Source: 4572-123 sp002084545 (GTDB lineage Bacteria; Desulfobacterota; Desulfobacteria; Desulfobacterales; 4572-123). From it: a stretch of 39,245 nt of DNA. Each line of letters starts with the position of its first letter. Positions within the stretch are counted from its first letter, which is position 1. The stretch covers positions 1-39,245 of the forward strand of contig JAOZSJ010000026.1 in the NCBI GenBank assembly GCA_029939715.1, written 5' to 3'. Under the pieces are notes generated by a model that saw only the letters and a program-made list of their open reading frames with translations, made no database searches and was not told the DNA's origin. Shown here piece by piece: positions 24,965-33,813 of the stretch. A program made the position numbers and the translations under genes.

Positions 24965-25624
24965 TTACCAGTCCCTGGCATGCCGGACAGCGCCGAATTC
25001 CGATCCGATATACCCGCGGGTGAACGGAAAAAAGAGCATGTGGCTTAATTTAGTAAACGGAATAGCGGCCAGCAAAATCTCCCCTGAAAGCATATGTGCA
25101 ATCATAATAACCGTGTATCCGGGGAACTGGTGATATGCCCAGAAACCGGTGATAAAGGGAGCCGCCACAAGGCCCAGAATCACGTAATCCGAGACAGACG
25201 TCAGATATTTTACTTCCCGAAGAAACAACCGCCTCCCGAGAAAAAAAAGACAGACCAGGATAACCAGAACCGTCATGATATCCGCTGTCGTGTCAGATAT
25301 GAACCACCAGCTTACCCCCCAGGCTTCGTTGATCAATGTCACATGGGCAAAAAGAAAGACCGGAGCCAGAATAAGGCACAGATGGAACATGAATGTCGCA
25401 ATGGTAAAAACCGGTTTATTCCTGGAATTAACGCTGCCAAACGGAATGAGCCAGTGAAAAATGGATCGTAGTGCAAAAAAGGGGCTCATGTAGGAATAAA
25501 TCACCTGATCCTTTTTTCCTGCCAGCACAGCCCTTGAAATAAGCTGGTATACGCTTCCGCCGACAAAAATTATAAATGCAATCCATACCAGGGGACCCGA
25601 CACAAAAATATAGATATCATGCAT
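24965..25624 (-). CDS. tmcC: Tmc complex membrane cytochrome b subunit
   Basis: This 219-residue integral membrane protein has five hydrophobic helices, of the NarI/DsrM-like haem b family. Helices are at about 5-30, 75-97 (FTIATFMFHLCLILAPVFLFAHV), 112-130, 143-165 (YVILGLVAAPFITGFWAY) and 170-195 (VIMIAHMLSGEILLAAIPFTKLSHML). Histidines inside helices (FMFH, FAHV, MIAH, KLSH) are candidate haem b ligands. It links the periplasmic cytochrome to the cytoplasmic CCG subunit. The ATG at 25622-25624 follows AAGGAG, and the gene starts 15 bases after tmcD ends. Confidence 0.87.
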   Translation of the reverse strand: MHDIYIFVSGPLVWIAFIIFVGGSVYQLISRAVLAGKKDQVIYSYMSPFFALRSIFHWLIPFGSVNSRNKPVFTIATFMFHLCLILAPVFLFAHVTLINEAWGVSWWFISDTTADIMTVLVILVCLFFLGRRLFLREVKYLTSVSDYVILGLVAAPFITGFWAYHQFPGYTVIMIAHMLSGEILLAAIPFTKLSHMLFFPFTRGYIGSEFGAVRHARDW

Positions 25625-25639
25625 GGTGCAACACTCCTT

Positions 25640-26911
25640 TCAACCGGAAATTTCTTTTAACGGGATAACCTGTCTGTAATATTTTTCGGACCCTCCCTGT
25701 ATGGCCCGTACCAGAATTTTTTCACCGTCCGGACTGAACACCGGCTCCCACATGCAATCATACTCCTGTTTGAAAACCCGGCCATTGACCGCAAGTACAA
25801 ATTTCCCATTTTTTTCCGCTTTTACAGCAACATTTTGTCCATCAGGACTGAACACCGGCTGCCAGAGCATGTCAAAATCGACATCCCATGGCTTGTCGTC
25901 AACCATCACCTTCCATTTTTCATCTTCCTTGCCCAGGCAGGCCAGACTGCTGCCGTCGGAACTGAATACGGCATCCGTCACCAGCCCCCCGAAGGTGGTG
26001 GACCAGGGCCTGCCGTCCAGAGCCATTGTCCAGCGTCCATAGCGTGGGGATACAATAGCGGCGATCTTTTTGCCGTCAGGACTGTACAGATGGTGCAAAA
26101 GCTGGATAAAAGTCCGGTCCCATGCCTGTTTTCCATCCATGGCCAGGGTCCAGCCGCCGGGCAGTCGAACCGGCGCGGTAATGCTGCCGCCATCAGGTGC
26201 AAACAAAGGTTTCCATATCGAAGAAAAGCCTGCATCCCAGGCAATACCATCCACTGCGATAGTATAATCATACAAAGATGTTCTAACCTCGGCGGCCACA
26301 TGCGAGTTATCCGGACTGAAAGCGATTTCCCAGGCATTTACAAAATTATTATCCCAGACACAACCGTCCACGGCCACTGAAAAGCAGCCCTCTTTGAATT
26401 TAAATATTTCCCCTTCCTTAAAATCAACTGTCTGAACCACCGCCGCCGTTTTCCCGCCGTCCGGGGCCATCGTGAAATTACTGATATTGAAAAATCCCTC
26501 GGCCCATGGCCGGTCATCACGGGCAGCATAGTATTTTCGACCCTTTTGAACTGCCGCCCCAACATGCCGGCCATCAACGCTGAAACGGGAGTCCCATAGA
26601 TATTCAAAACTATTTTCCCAGGCAATACCATCCACTGCAATTGTCCACATCCCGGTATCCGATACAATCGCGGCAGCACGGTTGTCCGATGTAAACCTTA
26701 AATACCATACTTTATCAAAACCGTTTTCCCAGGCCTGACCATTTAAACATACACCGAACTCCATCTCACCGGTCTTTACTACTGCGGCAAGTTTCTCTCC
26801 ATCCGGGCTGACATACGGTTCTTCAATCCATTCAAATGTTTTTCGCCATTTGCCCATATCGGCAACCAGTCGTTTACCCGTTGTCCAATCCCAGGCACTT
26901 GAATTATCCAT
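25640..26911 (-). CDS. tmcD: Tmc complex tryptophan-rich beta-propeller-like subunit
   Basis: This 423-residue protein without signal peptide or membrane segment is built of about ten repeats with a core like FSPDGxxxAAxVxxxGxWxxAVDGxxW. SPDG-type turns are visible at PYVSPDG, SRFSVDG, TMAPDG, IAFSPDN, LFAPDG, LYSPDG, VFSSDG and twice as PVFSPDG. It has 22 tryptophans (about 5 percent). The repeat pattern resembles WD40/PD40-like propeller blades. TmcD of Desulfovibrio is described as the tryptophan-rich subunit of the complex, and the position next to tmcC fits. The role is unknown; a scaffold on the cytoplasmic side is an inference. The ATG follows AAGGAG. It is the first gene of the operon here. 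Confidence 0.83.
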   Translation of the reverse strand: MDNSSAWDWTTGKRLVADMGKWRKTFEWIEEPYVSPDGEKLAAVVKTGEMEFGVCLNGQAWENGFDKVWYLRFTSDNRAAAIVSDTGMWTIAVDGIAWENSFEYLWDSRFSVDGRHVGAAVQKGRKYYAARDDRPWAEGFFNISNFTMAPDGGKTAAVVQTVDFKEGEIFKFKEGCFSVAVDGCVWDNNFVNAWEIAFSPDNSHVAAEVRTSLYDYTIAVDGIAWDAGFSSIWKPLFAPDGGSITAPVRLPGGWTLAMDGKQAWDRTFIQLLHHLYSPDGKKIAAIVSPRYGRWTMALDGRPWSTTFGGLVTDAVFSSDGSSLACLGKEDEKWKVMVDDKPWDVDFDMLWQPVFSPDGQNVAVKAEKNGKFVLAVNGRVFKQEYDCMWEPVFSPDGEKILVRAIQGGSEKYYRQVIPLKEISG

Positions 26912-26958
26912 TTATTTAATCTCCTTCCTGTAAGGATCGCGGATACCAGCATATACTC

Positions 26959-27007
26959 CAAAATTGCATCAAATTTTGTATATTACCTGATAATAATTTT
27001 TATTCAA
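26959..27007 (-). promoter_or_regulatory. Possible tmcD promoter with overlapping inverted repeat
   Basis: On the minus strand TTGAAT (27007-27002) and TAATAT (26985-26980) are 16 bases apart. The predicted start site falls in a 7-bp inverted repeat CAAAATT-GCATCA-AATTTTG (26959-26978), about 50 bases upstream of the tmcD ATG. The repeat could be an operator. Both boxes match only four of six consensus positions. The rest of the 347-base gap (26912-27258) shows no gene. Confidence 0.35.
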
Positions 27008-27258
27008 TATATAAATTGTTATTTCGCGATAAACTCATACCGATTTTTCAAAAGATTGCGGCAGCACAATACCAAACAAGCGGGCCGCATTTGCCCTGTT
27101 CAGCGCCATTGCCGGTATTGACAGGGCCGGCCATTTGTGAAATATGTGTCTTCCGCGGCCGCACGATTTGCATAAAAATATCAAAAATACCACCGGGGCA
27201 ATACGCTTTAAAAGCGTGAATGCTCGCATTTTTTAATTTAAAAAACAGGATATCAACA

Positions 27259-28422
27259 TTGCAGACAACCCATAAAATTTATTATCAGAATTCCAATGAC
27301 ATGCAGTCCGTGGCCTCCGGCAGTGTCGACCTGGTCGTCACATCACCGCCCTATCCCATGATCGCCATGTGGGATGAAATGTTTATAAAGCAGAACCCGC
27401 AAATCAAAAAGACACTTGAAAACGGCAAGGGATACGATGCATTCAAGCTGATGCATAAAACGCTGGATAAGGTCTGGAACGAGTGTTACCGCATATTGAA
27501 AAATGGTGGTTTTGCCTGCATCAATATCGGCGATGCCACCAGAACGGTTAACGGCAACTTCATGCTGTATCCCAACCATGCCCGTATCCTGCAGCACCTG
27601 CTGGAAATAGGTTTTACTTCCCTGCCGGCGGTTTTATGGCGCAAACAGACCAATGCGCCAAACAAATTCATGGGATCGGGTATGCTGCCGGCCGGTGCCT
27701 ATGTAACGCTGGAACACGAACATATTCTCATAGTCCGCAAAGGGGAAAAACGGAAATTTACCAAAGCCCCGGAAAAGCATAACCGCCATGCAAGCGCACT
27801 GTTCTGGGAAGAACGCAATACCTGGTTTTCAGATGTATGGATGGATCTGAAAGGCACCACCCAGAAGCTGCGCGACGATACCGTTAGAATCCGCAGCGCC
27901 GCCTATCCATTTGAATTGCCCTTCAGGCTGATTAACATGTACTCTGCTAAAAATGACATTGTCGCAGACCCTTTTTTCGGTATTGGGACAACGATGCTGG
28001 CGGGAATGACCGCCGGCCGCAATACTATCGGGTTTGAAATTGAACAGGATTTTTCCGATGCCATCCATGTCCGGACCCTGGACATCGTCGATATTGCCAA
28101 CCAGCGGATTGCGGACCGGATCGCCGGGCATATCGAATTTGTAAACAGTAGAATCGAAAGCGGCCGCACCTTCAAATACATCAATGAAAACTACAATTTC
28201 CCGGTCATAACCAATCAGGAGAAAAAACTGCTTTTTAACAACCTGAAAACCGTCAACAAAATCGAAAAAAACACCTACGAGGCAGTCTACGTTCAGGCAC
28301 CCCAACAGGAATTCAGCTTTGATCACGAAGCGTTCACACCACTTCAGGATTCGTCCGGCCGCCCACCGGCAAAAACAAAAAAACGAAGCTTAAAAAAAGC
28401 AGACCTGCGCCTGTCCAGTTAA
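27259..28422 (+). CDS. Solitary DNA methyltransferase (beta-type m4C/m6A)
   Basis: This is an S-adenosylmethionine-dependent DNA methyltransferase of about 387 residues. The catalytic motif IV TSPPYP (28-33) comes first and the cofactor motif I DPFFGIGTTMLAG (about 236) comes near the middle, the beta-class order shared by N4-cytosine and N6-adenine enzymes; TSPPY favours N4-cytosine. Other class segments: YRILKNGGFACINIGDATR, LEHEHILIVRKG and WFSDVWMDLKGTTQ. The TTG at 27259 has AGGA eight bases upstream; an ATG at 27220 would add 13 residues. The C-terminal tail is basic (KTKKRSLKKADLRL). No restriction endonuclease or specificity subunit lies nearby, so it is an orphan here. Confidence 0.8.
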   Translation: MQTTHKIYYQNSNDMQSVASGSVDLVVTSPPYPMIAMWDEMFIKQNPQIKKTLENGKGYDAFKLMHKTLDKVWNECYRILKNGGFACINIGDATRTVNGNFMLYPNHARILQHLLEIGFTSLPAVLWRKQTNAPNKFMGSGMLPAGAYVTLEHEHILIVRKGEKRKFTKAPEKHNRHASALFWEERNTWFSDVWMDLKGTTQKLRDDTVRIRSAAYPFELPFRLINMYSAKNDIVADPFFGIGTTMLAGMTAGRNTIGFEIEQDFSDAIHVRTLDIVDIANQRIADRIAGHIEFVNSRIESGRTFKYINENYNFPVITNQEKKLLFNNLKTVNKIEKNTYEAVYVQAPQQEFSFDHEAFTPLQDSSGRPPAKTKKRSLKKADLRLSS

Positions 28423-28546
28423 AATTACCGGGTTAACCGCTTCCAGACCACTAAATCACAAAAGCTATTTATCATGCCGGTCAGCAAAAAAAACAACTTG
28501 CCCCTTCACCGGACAATCGCCGGAAAGTGACATCGGAGGCAGTCTC

Positions 28547-29158
28547 ATGAAAAAAACAGGCATCATTGCAGACAGCCATGGCCATGTAGGAAGACTATCG
28601 GATGCCATTGCTTTTCTGAAAAAGCAAAACTGCCTTTCCATTTATCATCTCGGCGATATTTGCGATTCCACCTCTCCGCAGACGGCGGATGCCTGCGTAT
28701 CACTTATGATGGGCAACAAAATCATGGCGGTCAAGGGCAATAACGATCACGTCATATCCCTGAACGAGTCCGGCCATGCCGGATATCCGGTTTCCACAGC
28801 TTCGGTCAATTATCTCCGCAATCTGCCTCTTTTGCTGAAAGATGGAAATCTGCTGTTTACCCATTCTCTGCCCTTTGTAGAAGAATTAGGCCTTTCCAGC
28901 ATGGTCGGTACCATGATCCCAGAAAACATTTCCCGTTTTTTTACAGACTATCCGGCAACCATACTGTTTCGGGGCCACGGCCACAGCCCTGAAATTATCC
29001 GCCCTGAAAATCGCAATTTTTCCCGTACTCCCCTGATTCCCGGGCAGAAATTTAATCTGAACCCGACATCTCCCTGCGTATTTACCTGTGGAGCCCTGAC
29101 AGATGGTCATTGTCTTATTCTTGAACCTGATTACAGCCTTGCCTGCCTTTGTTTCTGA
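28547..29158 (+). CDS. Calcineurin-like metallophosphoesterase (YfcE/MJ0936-like)
   Basis: This 203-residue cytoplasmic phosphodiesterase/phosphatase carries the metal-binding signature of the family: GIIADSHGH (D-x-H), YHLGDICD (G-D), KGNND (GNND/GNH), LLFTHSLPF (the TH site) and FRGHGHSPEI (GHxH). These residues coordinate the dinuclear metal centre, and all are present. The physiological substrate is unknown; close families act on small phosphodiesters. The ATG follows CGGAGG. No functional link to either neighbour is evident. Confidence 0.82.
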   Translation: MKKTGIIADSHGHVGRLSDAIAFLKKQNCLSIYHLGDICDSTSPQTADACVSLMMGNKIMAVKGNNDHVISLNESGHAGYPVSTASVNYLRNLPLLLKDGNLLFTHSLPFVEELGLSSMVGTMIPENISRFFTDYPATILFRGHGHSPEIIRPENRNFSRTPLIPGQKFNLNPTSPCVFTCGALTDGHCLILEPDYSLACLCF

Positions 29159-29386
29159 TCCATCAGTCCAGTGACGGGGCCGCAAAGTACTGGATTACCG
29201 GTTAAACAGGCAAGTGATTAAAACGATTGTGCCACAACCGCACGTTCTTTCTCCCTGCCGGGGTATTTCAAAACAGATGGACACCACGGGCACATAGTGC
29301 TATAAGTAATTTTTTTCAAAAAAAATACAATCTATAAATAACTTCATTGCTGCGGCAATTGCAGCGAAACTAAAATACACCAGACT

Positions 29387-31690
29387 ATGCGTTTCTTATC
29401 CAAATATTTTTCTAAACTTCCCGACATCCGGGATCTTCCTCTCAAAGTATATTCTTTTGACTTTTCATTGGATAAATTGACCCCTGGAGTGGATAATATC
29501 CGATATGATGTGCACCTGAGCCCCGGTTTCATTAAATCAGTCGGCGATACCATTTTCAGCATGGTCGTAAGCCAGGCCAAGGTCGGGCGGCTTCTGGGAA
29601 TGGGAAAAAAACAGACATGGCAATCCGAGAAAGATGAGTTCAAAAAACTTTGCGGCGATATTATGCTGGCAGGTATCAATAGGGCTAAATCCGACCGTGA
29701 AATCCAGATAGATTTTCTGGCGCAGGCTGCAATCGTAAAATTCATTACGGAAGAAATAGGGTGCCGCTTTACCCACCTGGTGGAAAAACTCGCACATATT
29801 ACAAGAAAAAATGAGCTGTCGCAGCATCAAAATCTGGATTTTACAATCAGGGCCAAAGATGAGTACGCCCGCATTCAGCGGGAGCGCAGATCCATCATAC
29901 TGAATGTTGCACGCGAAATTTTCAAGTGGTTTATGGATGTTCAGAATAATCAGGCAAAACAGATGCGCGAGGCGAATTTCGGACCGGCCGCTATTCTACC
30001 GAAAGAATTTTTCGAGAACCCCATCCTTCACGCAGAACATCCTCTGGACGACTTTTTCATGCTCGAAGAATATGTTCTCATGGGCCATCGCCTTGATGAT
30101 CCCAACCGGTACGAAGAGATACTCACTCTGATCGGAAAGTTACTAAAAACCGTCATGAAGCTGGAACAAATACCCGGCCGGCAATCAAAGGATGCCGCCC
30201 GTAAAACCGATCAAAAATCCGGCTTCAGTGAACAAAACCCGACCGACACTCAGATCGACAGGCGGATCAAACATCTGGGCAATATCGATATTCTGTTTAA
30301 TTTTTTCGAATCCGGGGAAAAACTCAAATCTCTTAAAAAAAAGGATGCTTCTAAAGAAAAAATAAAAAAAATAACCGGCCGGTACCATCAACAGCGAGCC
30401 CTGTTGACTTATGTTTATAATAATTTCACTAAAACCGGCCTGATCAAGAGGATAGCAGCCGCTTATGAAATACTGCCTATCTACCTTGAATACTGTCCCC
30501 CCCTGGCCCCCCAGCAGGTTCTGCAGTTTCTTACAATCAGAAGAACCCGGAAAACTATTATCCGGCAACTCAGACGGCTGGAAGGATTTTACAATAAAAC
30601 CTTTTCGATCATACCCCTGAGAAATAAAACCAAAATTCTCAGGGCGATGAAAGATGACAAAAAAAAAGAATATTTGATTCGCTTTTTAAAAGATTTTGCA
30701 CGCTATCACCGTGACCTGTACAATTTCAAACTGATCCGCCGGGCCATGGATCAAATTAATCTGACCAGGGAAGAAAAAATAATCAATCTCTCCAGGGCCA
30801 ACCACACTTTGCACGAATTTCTGCTGCCCCATGAATATGTTTTAGAAGAAAAACCGATTATAGGCCATGTCATCCTCAAAGCCGACGTAAGAGGCTCAAC
30901 GGATATCACGTATCAGATGAGAAAACGGGGGCTGAATCCGGCATCTTATTTCAGCCTTAACCTTTTTGATCCGATTAACTTCATTCTGTCCGAATACGGT
31001 GCGGGAAAAGTTTTTATCGAGGGGGATGCGATCATTCTTTCGATTTTTGAGCATCAGGATACACCCGGTGGCTGGTACAGTGTCGGACAGGCCTGCGGCC
31101 TTGCAATCAAAATGCTTCTTATTGTGAAACGCTACAATGTTTTAAACATCAAGCACCATCTGCCGGCCCTCGAATTAGGACTTGGTATCAGCTACCAGAA
31201 CCATCCGCCCACATTTTTATTCGATAATGAAAAACGGATTATGATATCCCCGGCCATCAACCTTGCGGACCGCCTGGCCGGGTGCTCCAAACAGATGCGC
31301 AACATGGCGGCACTGAATAAACGCCCCTTTAATCTATACGTTTTTCAAACCGCCCGGGAAGAGACCATGTCCGCAACCAGAGATGATCTGTTTTTGAGAT
31401 ATAATGTCAACGGAATCGAACTAAGCACCCAGGCATTTGAAAAACTTTCAAAAGAAATAGACCTTGAAGCACGCACTGTTTTGATTCCAGGACTGCAGGA
31501 TGCCAAAATCAAGGTTCATACAGGGAAATTCCCGACGATAACCGGAAAATATCACACTTTAATTATTCGAGAAGCACGCATTCCCGAAATTGCCGCCGAT
31601 ACGCTGAAAGCCATCCGGCTGACGGACCGGAAGTATTATGAAGTCTGCACCAATCCAAAACTTTATGAGTATTTAAAAAAAAATGCATAA
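29387..31690 (+). CDS. Large protein with C-terminal class III nucleotidyl cyclase domain
   Basis: This 767-residue protein has an unassigned N-terminal two-thirds, mostly charged helix, and a cyclase homology domain from about residue 490 to 665. The cyclase site looks complete. The first metal Asp is D500 in LKADVRGSTDIT and the second is D547 in VFIEGDAIILSIF. The transition-state Asn/Arg pair is N625 and R629 in AINLADRLAG, with the usual three residues between them. There are no membrane helices, so the enzyme is cytoplasmic and probably makes cAMP or cGMP; base specificity was not determined. The N-terminal part contains RERRSIILNVAREIFKWFMD and a lysine-rich linker around 310-335. The ATG has a poor ribosome site. 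A terminator separates it from the convergent PilZ gene. Confidence 0.75.
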   Translation: MRFLSKYFSKLPDIRDLPLKVYSFDFSLDKLTPGVDNIRYDVHLSPGFIKSVGDTIFSMVVSQAKVGRLLGMGKKQTWQSEKDEFKKLCGDIMLAGINRAKSDREIQIDFLAQAAIVKFITEEIGCRFTHLVEKLAHITRKNELSQHQNLDFTIRAKDEYARIQRERRSIILNVAREIFKWFMDVQNNQAKQMREANFGPAAILPKEFFENPILHAEHPLDDFFMLEEYVLMGHRLDDPNRYEEILTLIGKLLKTVMKLEQIPGRQSKDAARKTDQKSGFSEQNPTDTQIDRRIKHLGNIDILFNFFESGEKLKSLKKKDASKEKIKKITGRYHQQRALLTYVYNNFTKTGLIKRIAAAYEILPIYLEYCPPLAPQQVLQFLTIRRTRKTIIRQLRRLEGFYNKTFSIIPLRNKTKILRAMKDDKKKEYLIRFLKDFARYHRDLYNFKLIRRAMDQINLTREEKIINLSRANHTLHEFLLPHEYVLEEKPIIGHVILKADVRGSTDITYQMRKRGLNPASYFSLNLFDPINFILSEYGAGKVFIEGDAIILSIFEHQDTPGGWYSVGQACGLAIKMLLIVKRYNVLNIKHHLPALELGLGISYQNHPPTFLFDNEKRIMISPAINLADRLAGCSKQMRNMAALNKRPFNLYVFQTAREETMSATRDDLFLRYNVNGIELSTQAFEKLSKEIDLEARTVLIPGLQDAKIKVHTGKFPTITGKYHTLIIREARIPEIAADTLKAIRLTDRKYYEVCTNPKLYEYLKKNA

Positions 31691-31715
31691 AAACCGGACG
31701 AACCTGATCCGGTTT
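31686..31715 (-). terminator. Intrinsic terminator of the PilZ gene
   Basis: Read on the minus strand, an 8-bp stem AAACCGGA / TCCGGTTT (31715-31708 and 31698-31691) with a 9-base loop continues into a run of five T. It lies between the convergent cyclase-domain and PilZ genes and fits termination of the PilZ transcript. On the plus strand the T-run is shorter, so termination there is weaker. Confidence 0.6.
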
Positions 31716-31722
31716 ATCCGGG

Positions 31723-32100
31723 TCAGGCTATAGGCAATGTATCATTGAACATATCGATACATTCTTTTATGGCTCTTTCATACTTTGGCAGCAATTTAAC
31801 AAACTGACAGCCAATACCCCTTTCCGACAAAAAAACCGCTTTTGATTTTGTCCTGATATAGTCATCCATTGTCGGAAGCTTAAGCAAAACATCAAACAAC
31901 ATTCCCTTCTTGATATCCGAATTCCCCGGCAATTCAACAAAAAATCCGCCAATGCTGATATCGGTTACCTTTTTCACCCCTCTCATCCCCCCTATGAGGA
32001 TGGGACAATGGAAATCAAGTCGCACATGACGCCTTTTATCACGTTCGACATCGATTATCTGTCTGTCAAAACCCACCGGATGGCATGCCCCCCATGACAT
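31723..32100 (-). CDS. PilZ domain protein (cyclic di-GMP receptor)
   Basis: This 125-residue protein consists almost entirely of one PilZ domain. The c-di-GMP-binding residues are visible: the RxxxR motif in RDKRRHVRLDFHC (about residues 20-32) and the D-x-S-x-x-G motif in VTDISIGGFFVEL (about 44-56). The beta-barrel strands continue through VLLKLPTMDDYIRTKSKAVFL and GIGCQFVKL, and a C-terminal helix ends the protein. It should bind c-di-GMP and act through a partner not seen here. The ATG at 32098-32100 has no good ribosome site; a GTG at codon 9 is an alternative. Confidence 0.82.
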   Translation of the reverse strand: MSWGACHPVGFDRQIIDVERDKRRHVRLDFHCPILIGGMRGVKKVTDISIGGFFVELPGNSDIKKGMLFDVLLKLPTMDDYIRTKSKAVFLSERGIGCQFVKLLPKYERAIKECIDMFNDTLPIA

Positions 32101-32146
32101 TAAACTGAAAAATTTAAAATTTTTTATTGCTTAAATAAAATCAGGC

Positions 32147-32638
32147 CTACTCTTCGACTGCATGGCAGGCTTTACAACCGGTGGGGCCGGTTGCGCTTAA
32201 ACGGGTGTCGTCGTCATTTAATCTCAATGCCTCTGCCGCTTCACGGTTCAACTCTTTTAATTCCTTGTGGCAGCCGATGCACTGTTTGTGAAAAGCAAAT
32301 TTATAATATATTATTGCTTCGTCGGTATATTGAAGATGCTTGACAGGTTTTTCAGGTGATTCGGTCAGGTCATGACATCCGGATGTCATACAGCCTTGAA
32401 TTGCGGATTCATTGTCCCATTTATGATGACACTCTTTACAACTGTAATCAAAATGAACTGAATGCGGAAACTCGACCCCGGGCCTTTGTGGTTCTACTGA
32501 ATCAGGCGCGGCAAGCGAAATCGATCCCATCGGAATACACACTTCGGATTCGCTCTCCCCGGCACCGGCAATACCCAATACCCCGCCGGTTAATAAGGCA
32601 ATCATTAAACACAAAATCGCAATACCCGTTTTCTGCAT
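32147..32638 (-). CDS. Periplasmic tetrahaem cytochrome c3-like protein
   Basis: This is a 163-residue exported c-type cytochrome of the class III (cytochrome c3) type. The signal peptide is MQKTGIAILCLMIALLTGG with a likely cleavage near GAGES. Four haem motifs are present: CKECH 67-71, the wide CMTSGCH 83-89 (CX4CH, typical of c3), CIGCH 120-124 and CKACH 155-159. Histidines before them (EFPHSVHFDY, KFAFHKQC) fit bis-His ligation. The ATG at 32636-32638 was chosen because AAGGAG is seven bases upstream; an earlier ATG would overlap that site. It likely shuttles electrons from periplasmic hydrogenases or formate dehydrogenases. TATAAT at 32689-32684 on the minus strand may be its -10 box. 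Confidence 0.85.
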   Translation of the reverse strand: MQKTGIAILCLMIALLTGGVLGIAGAGESESEVCIPMGSISLAAPDSVEPQRPGVEFPHSVHFDYSCKECHHKWDNESAIQGCMTSGCHDLTESPEKPVKHLQYTDEAIIYYKFAFHKQCIGCHKELKELNREAAEALRLNDDDTRLSATGPTGCKACHAVEE

Positions 32639-32816
32639 TATCATTCTCCTTACCATCTGTTGGTCTGTAATCGGTCAAGTTGTATTATAAAAAATCAATT
32701 TTAGTTCAGGTATCTGGAACCTGTTCTCTGAAATTTTACATGAAACCAGTCGGCGATTATATAAAATATTCATTTAAAAAAAACAATAAAATTTTACGCC
32801 TCCTTTTGCCCCATGC

Positions 32817-33044
32817 TCATTCGGATTTAATAATTTTAAACTTCCATACACTGGAGCTGTAGAGATCCTGAAGTTTGGACGTTGCCTTTTCCGGAGTTTT
32901 TGTCCGCCATGTCAAAGTAAAATTTTCATCTTGCATTTTATCTACAGTATAGGTCCATCCATCTTTTTCTTTAACAAGCGTCAAACCAACCACCCCGCTG
33001 TATCGTTCTCCCCTTACGCTTGCTTCGGCTTTATGAATGATCAT
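32817..33044 (-). CDS. Small hypothetical protein
   Basis: A 75-residue protein from an ATG (33042-33044) preceded by AGGAG at nine bases. Alternating polar and aromatic residues in SGVVGLTLVKEKDGWTYTVDKMQ and FTLTWRTKTPEKATSKLQDLYSSSVWKFKII suggest a small beta-strand fold with one helix. No cysteines, signal peptide or known motif. It is a separate transcription unit between the cytochrome and cobO genes. Function unknown. Confidence 0.55.
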   Translation of the reverse strand: MIIHKAEASVRGERYSGVVGLTLVKEKDGWTYTVDKMQDENFTLTWRTKTPEKATSKLQDLYSSSVWKFKIIKSE

Positions 33045-33287
33045 TTCACACGACTCCTGCTGCAAACCCGTCATTTTCTGCTATGCAATTATTTATAATC
33101 TTAGCTGGTTAAGTGTAACTTAAATATTTATAAAACAGTCTTTTGTCAAGCCTCTAATAATCATTCAACCCCGGATAGGCCGGTATTGATTTAAGCCCGA
33201 AAAAAATATGTTTTGGTTGACACAGGATGCAAAGCGCTTTACGTATTTCATATTTCAAATACAGGAATAACAAAAAGGAAGTATGCG

Positions 33288-33803
33288 ATGCGGGGATATG
33301 TTCAGGTTTATACCGGGAATGGAAAAGGCAAAACAACAGCCTCGCTGGGGCTTGCACTTAGAGCCGCAGGCGCCGGCATGAAGGTCTACATCGCCCAGTT
33401 TCTCAAAATGGGAGACTACAGCGAGATAAAAGCGCTTGACAGGTTTTCCGATCTGATCACCATTGAACAGTTTGGACGTGGGAAATTTATAAAGGGCAAA
33501 CCATCACCGGAAGATATTGCCGCCGGCCTCAGGGGTCTTAAAAAAATTGACAGGATGCTGACGTCCGGCAAATTTCAGATGATCATAATGGAAGAGGTCA
33601 ATGTGGCTGTCACATGCGGGCTGTTTCAGGTATCGCGCCTGCTCAATCTGATCGACAAAAAACCCGATGACACCGAACTGGTCCTGACTGGCCGGGGAGC
33701 CGCTCCTGAAATCATTGAAAAAGCTGATCTGGTCACGGAAATGAAAGAGATAAAGCATTACTATCACAAAGGTGTACGGGCCAGAATCGGTATTGAAAAA
33801 TAA
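33288..33803 (+). CDS. cobO: Cob(I)alamin adenosyltransferase, CobO/BtuR type
   Basis: This 171-residue cytoplasmic enzyme transfers the adenosyl group of ATP to cob(I)alamin, the last activation step to adenosylcobalamin. It is of the CobA/CobO/BtuR family: the P-loop YTGNGKGKTTASLGLALRAAG (about residues 8-28), YIAQFLKMGDYSEI, IIMEEVNVAVTCGLF (the Walker-B-like segment) and ELVLTGRGAAPEIIEKADLVTEM. The ATG at 33288 has AAAAAGGAAG upstream; an ATG at 33213 would add 25 residues that do not resemble the family. No cobalamin riboswitch was seen upstream. It converges on the DjlA-like gene with 10 bases between stops. Confidence 0.9.
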   Translation: MRGYVQVYTGNGKGKTTASLGLALRAAGAGMKVYIAQFLKMGDYSEIKALDRFSDLITIEQFGRGKFIKGKPSPEDIAAGLRGLKKIDRMLTSGKFQMIIMEEVNVAVTCGLFQVSRLLNLIDKKPDDTELVLTGRGAAPEIIEKADLVTEMKEIKHYYHKGVRARIGIEK

Positions 33804-33813
33804 ATTTTGGTGT

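Noticed and set aside
27016..27219. 67-codon plus-strand frame upstream of the methyltransferase.
   Set aside because: No ribosome site or motif; it probably lies in the divergent promoter region.
27259..28422. Restriction-modification or defence island around the methyltransferase.
   Set aside because: Neighbours on both sides are a redox operon and a phosphoesterase; no endonuclease or specificity gene is present.
33075..33287. Cobalamin riboswitch before cobO.
   Set aside because: The gap is only about 200 bases, AT-rich, and I could not find the conserved B12-box sequence or a matching fold.
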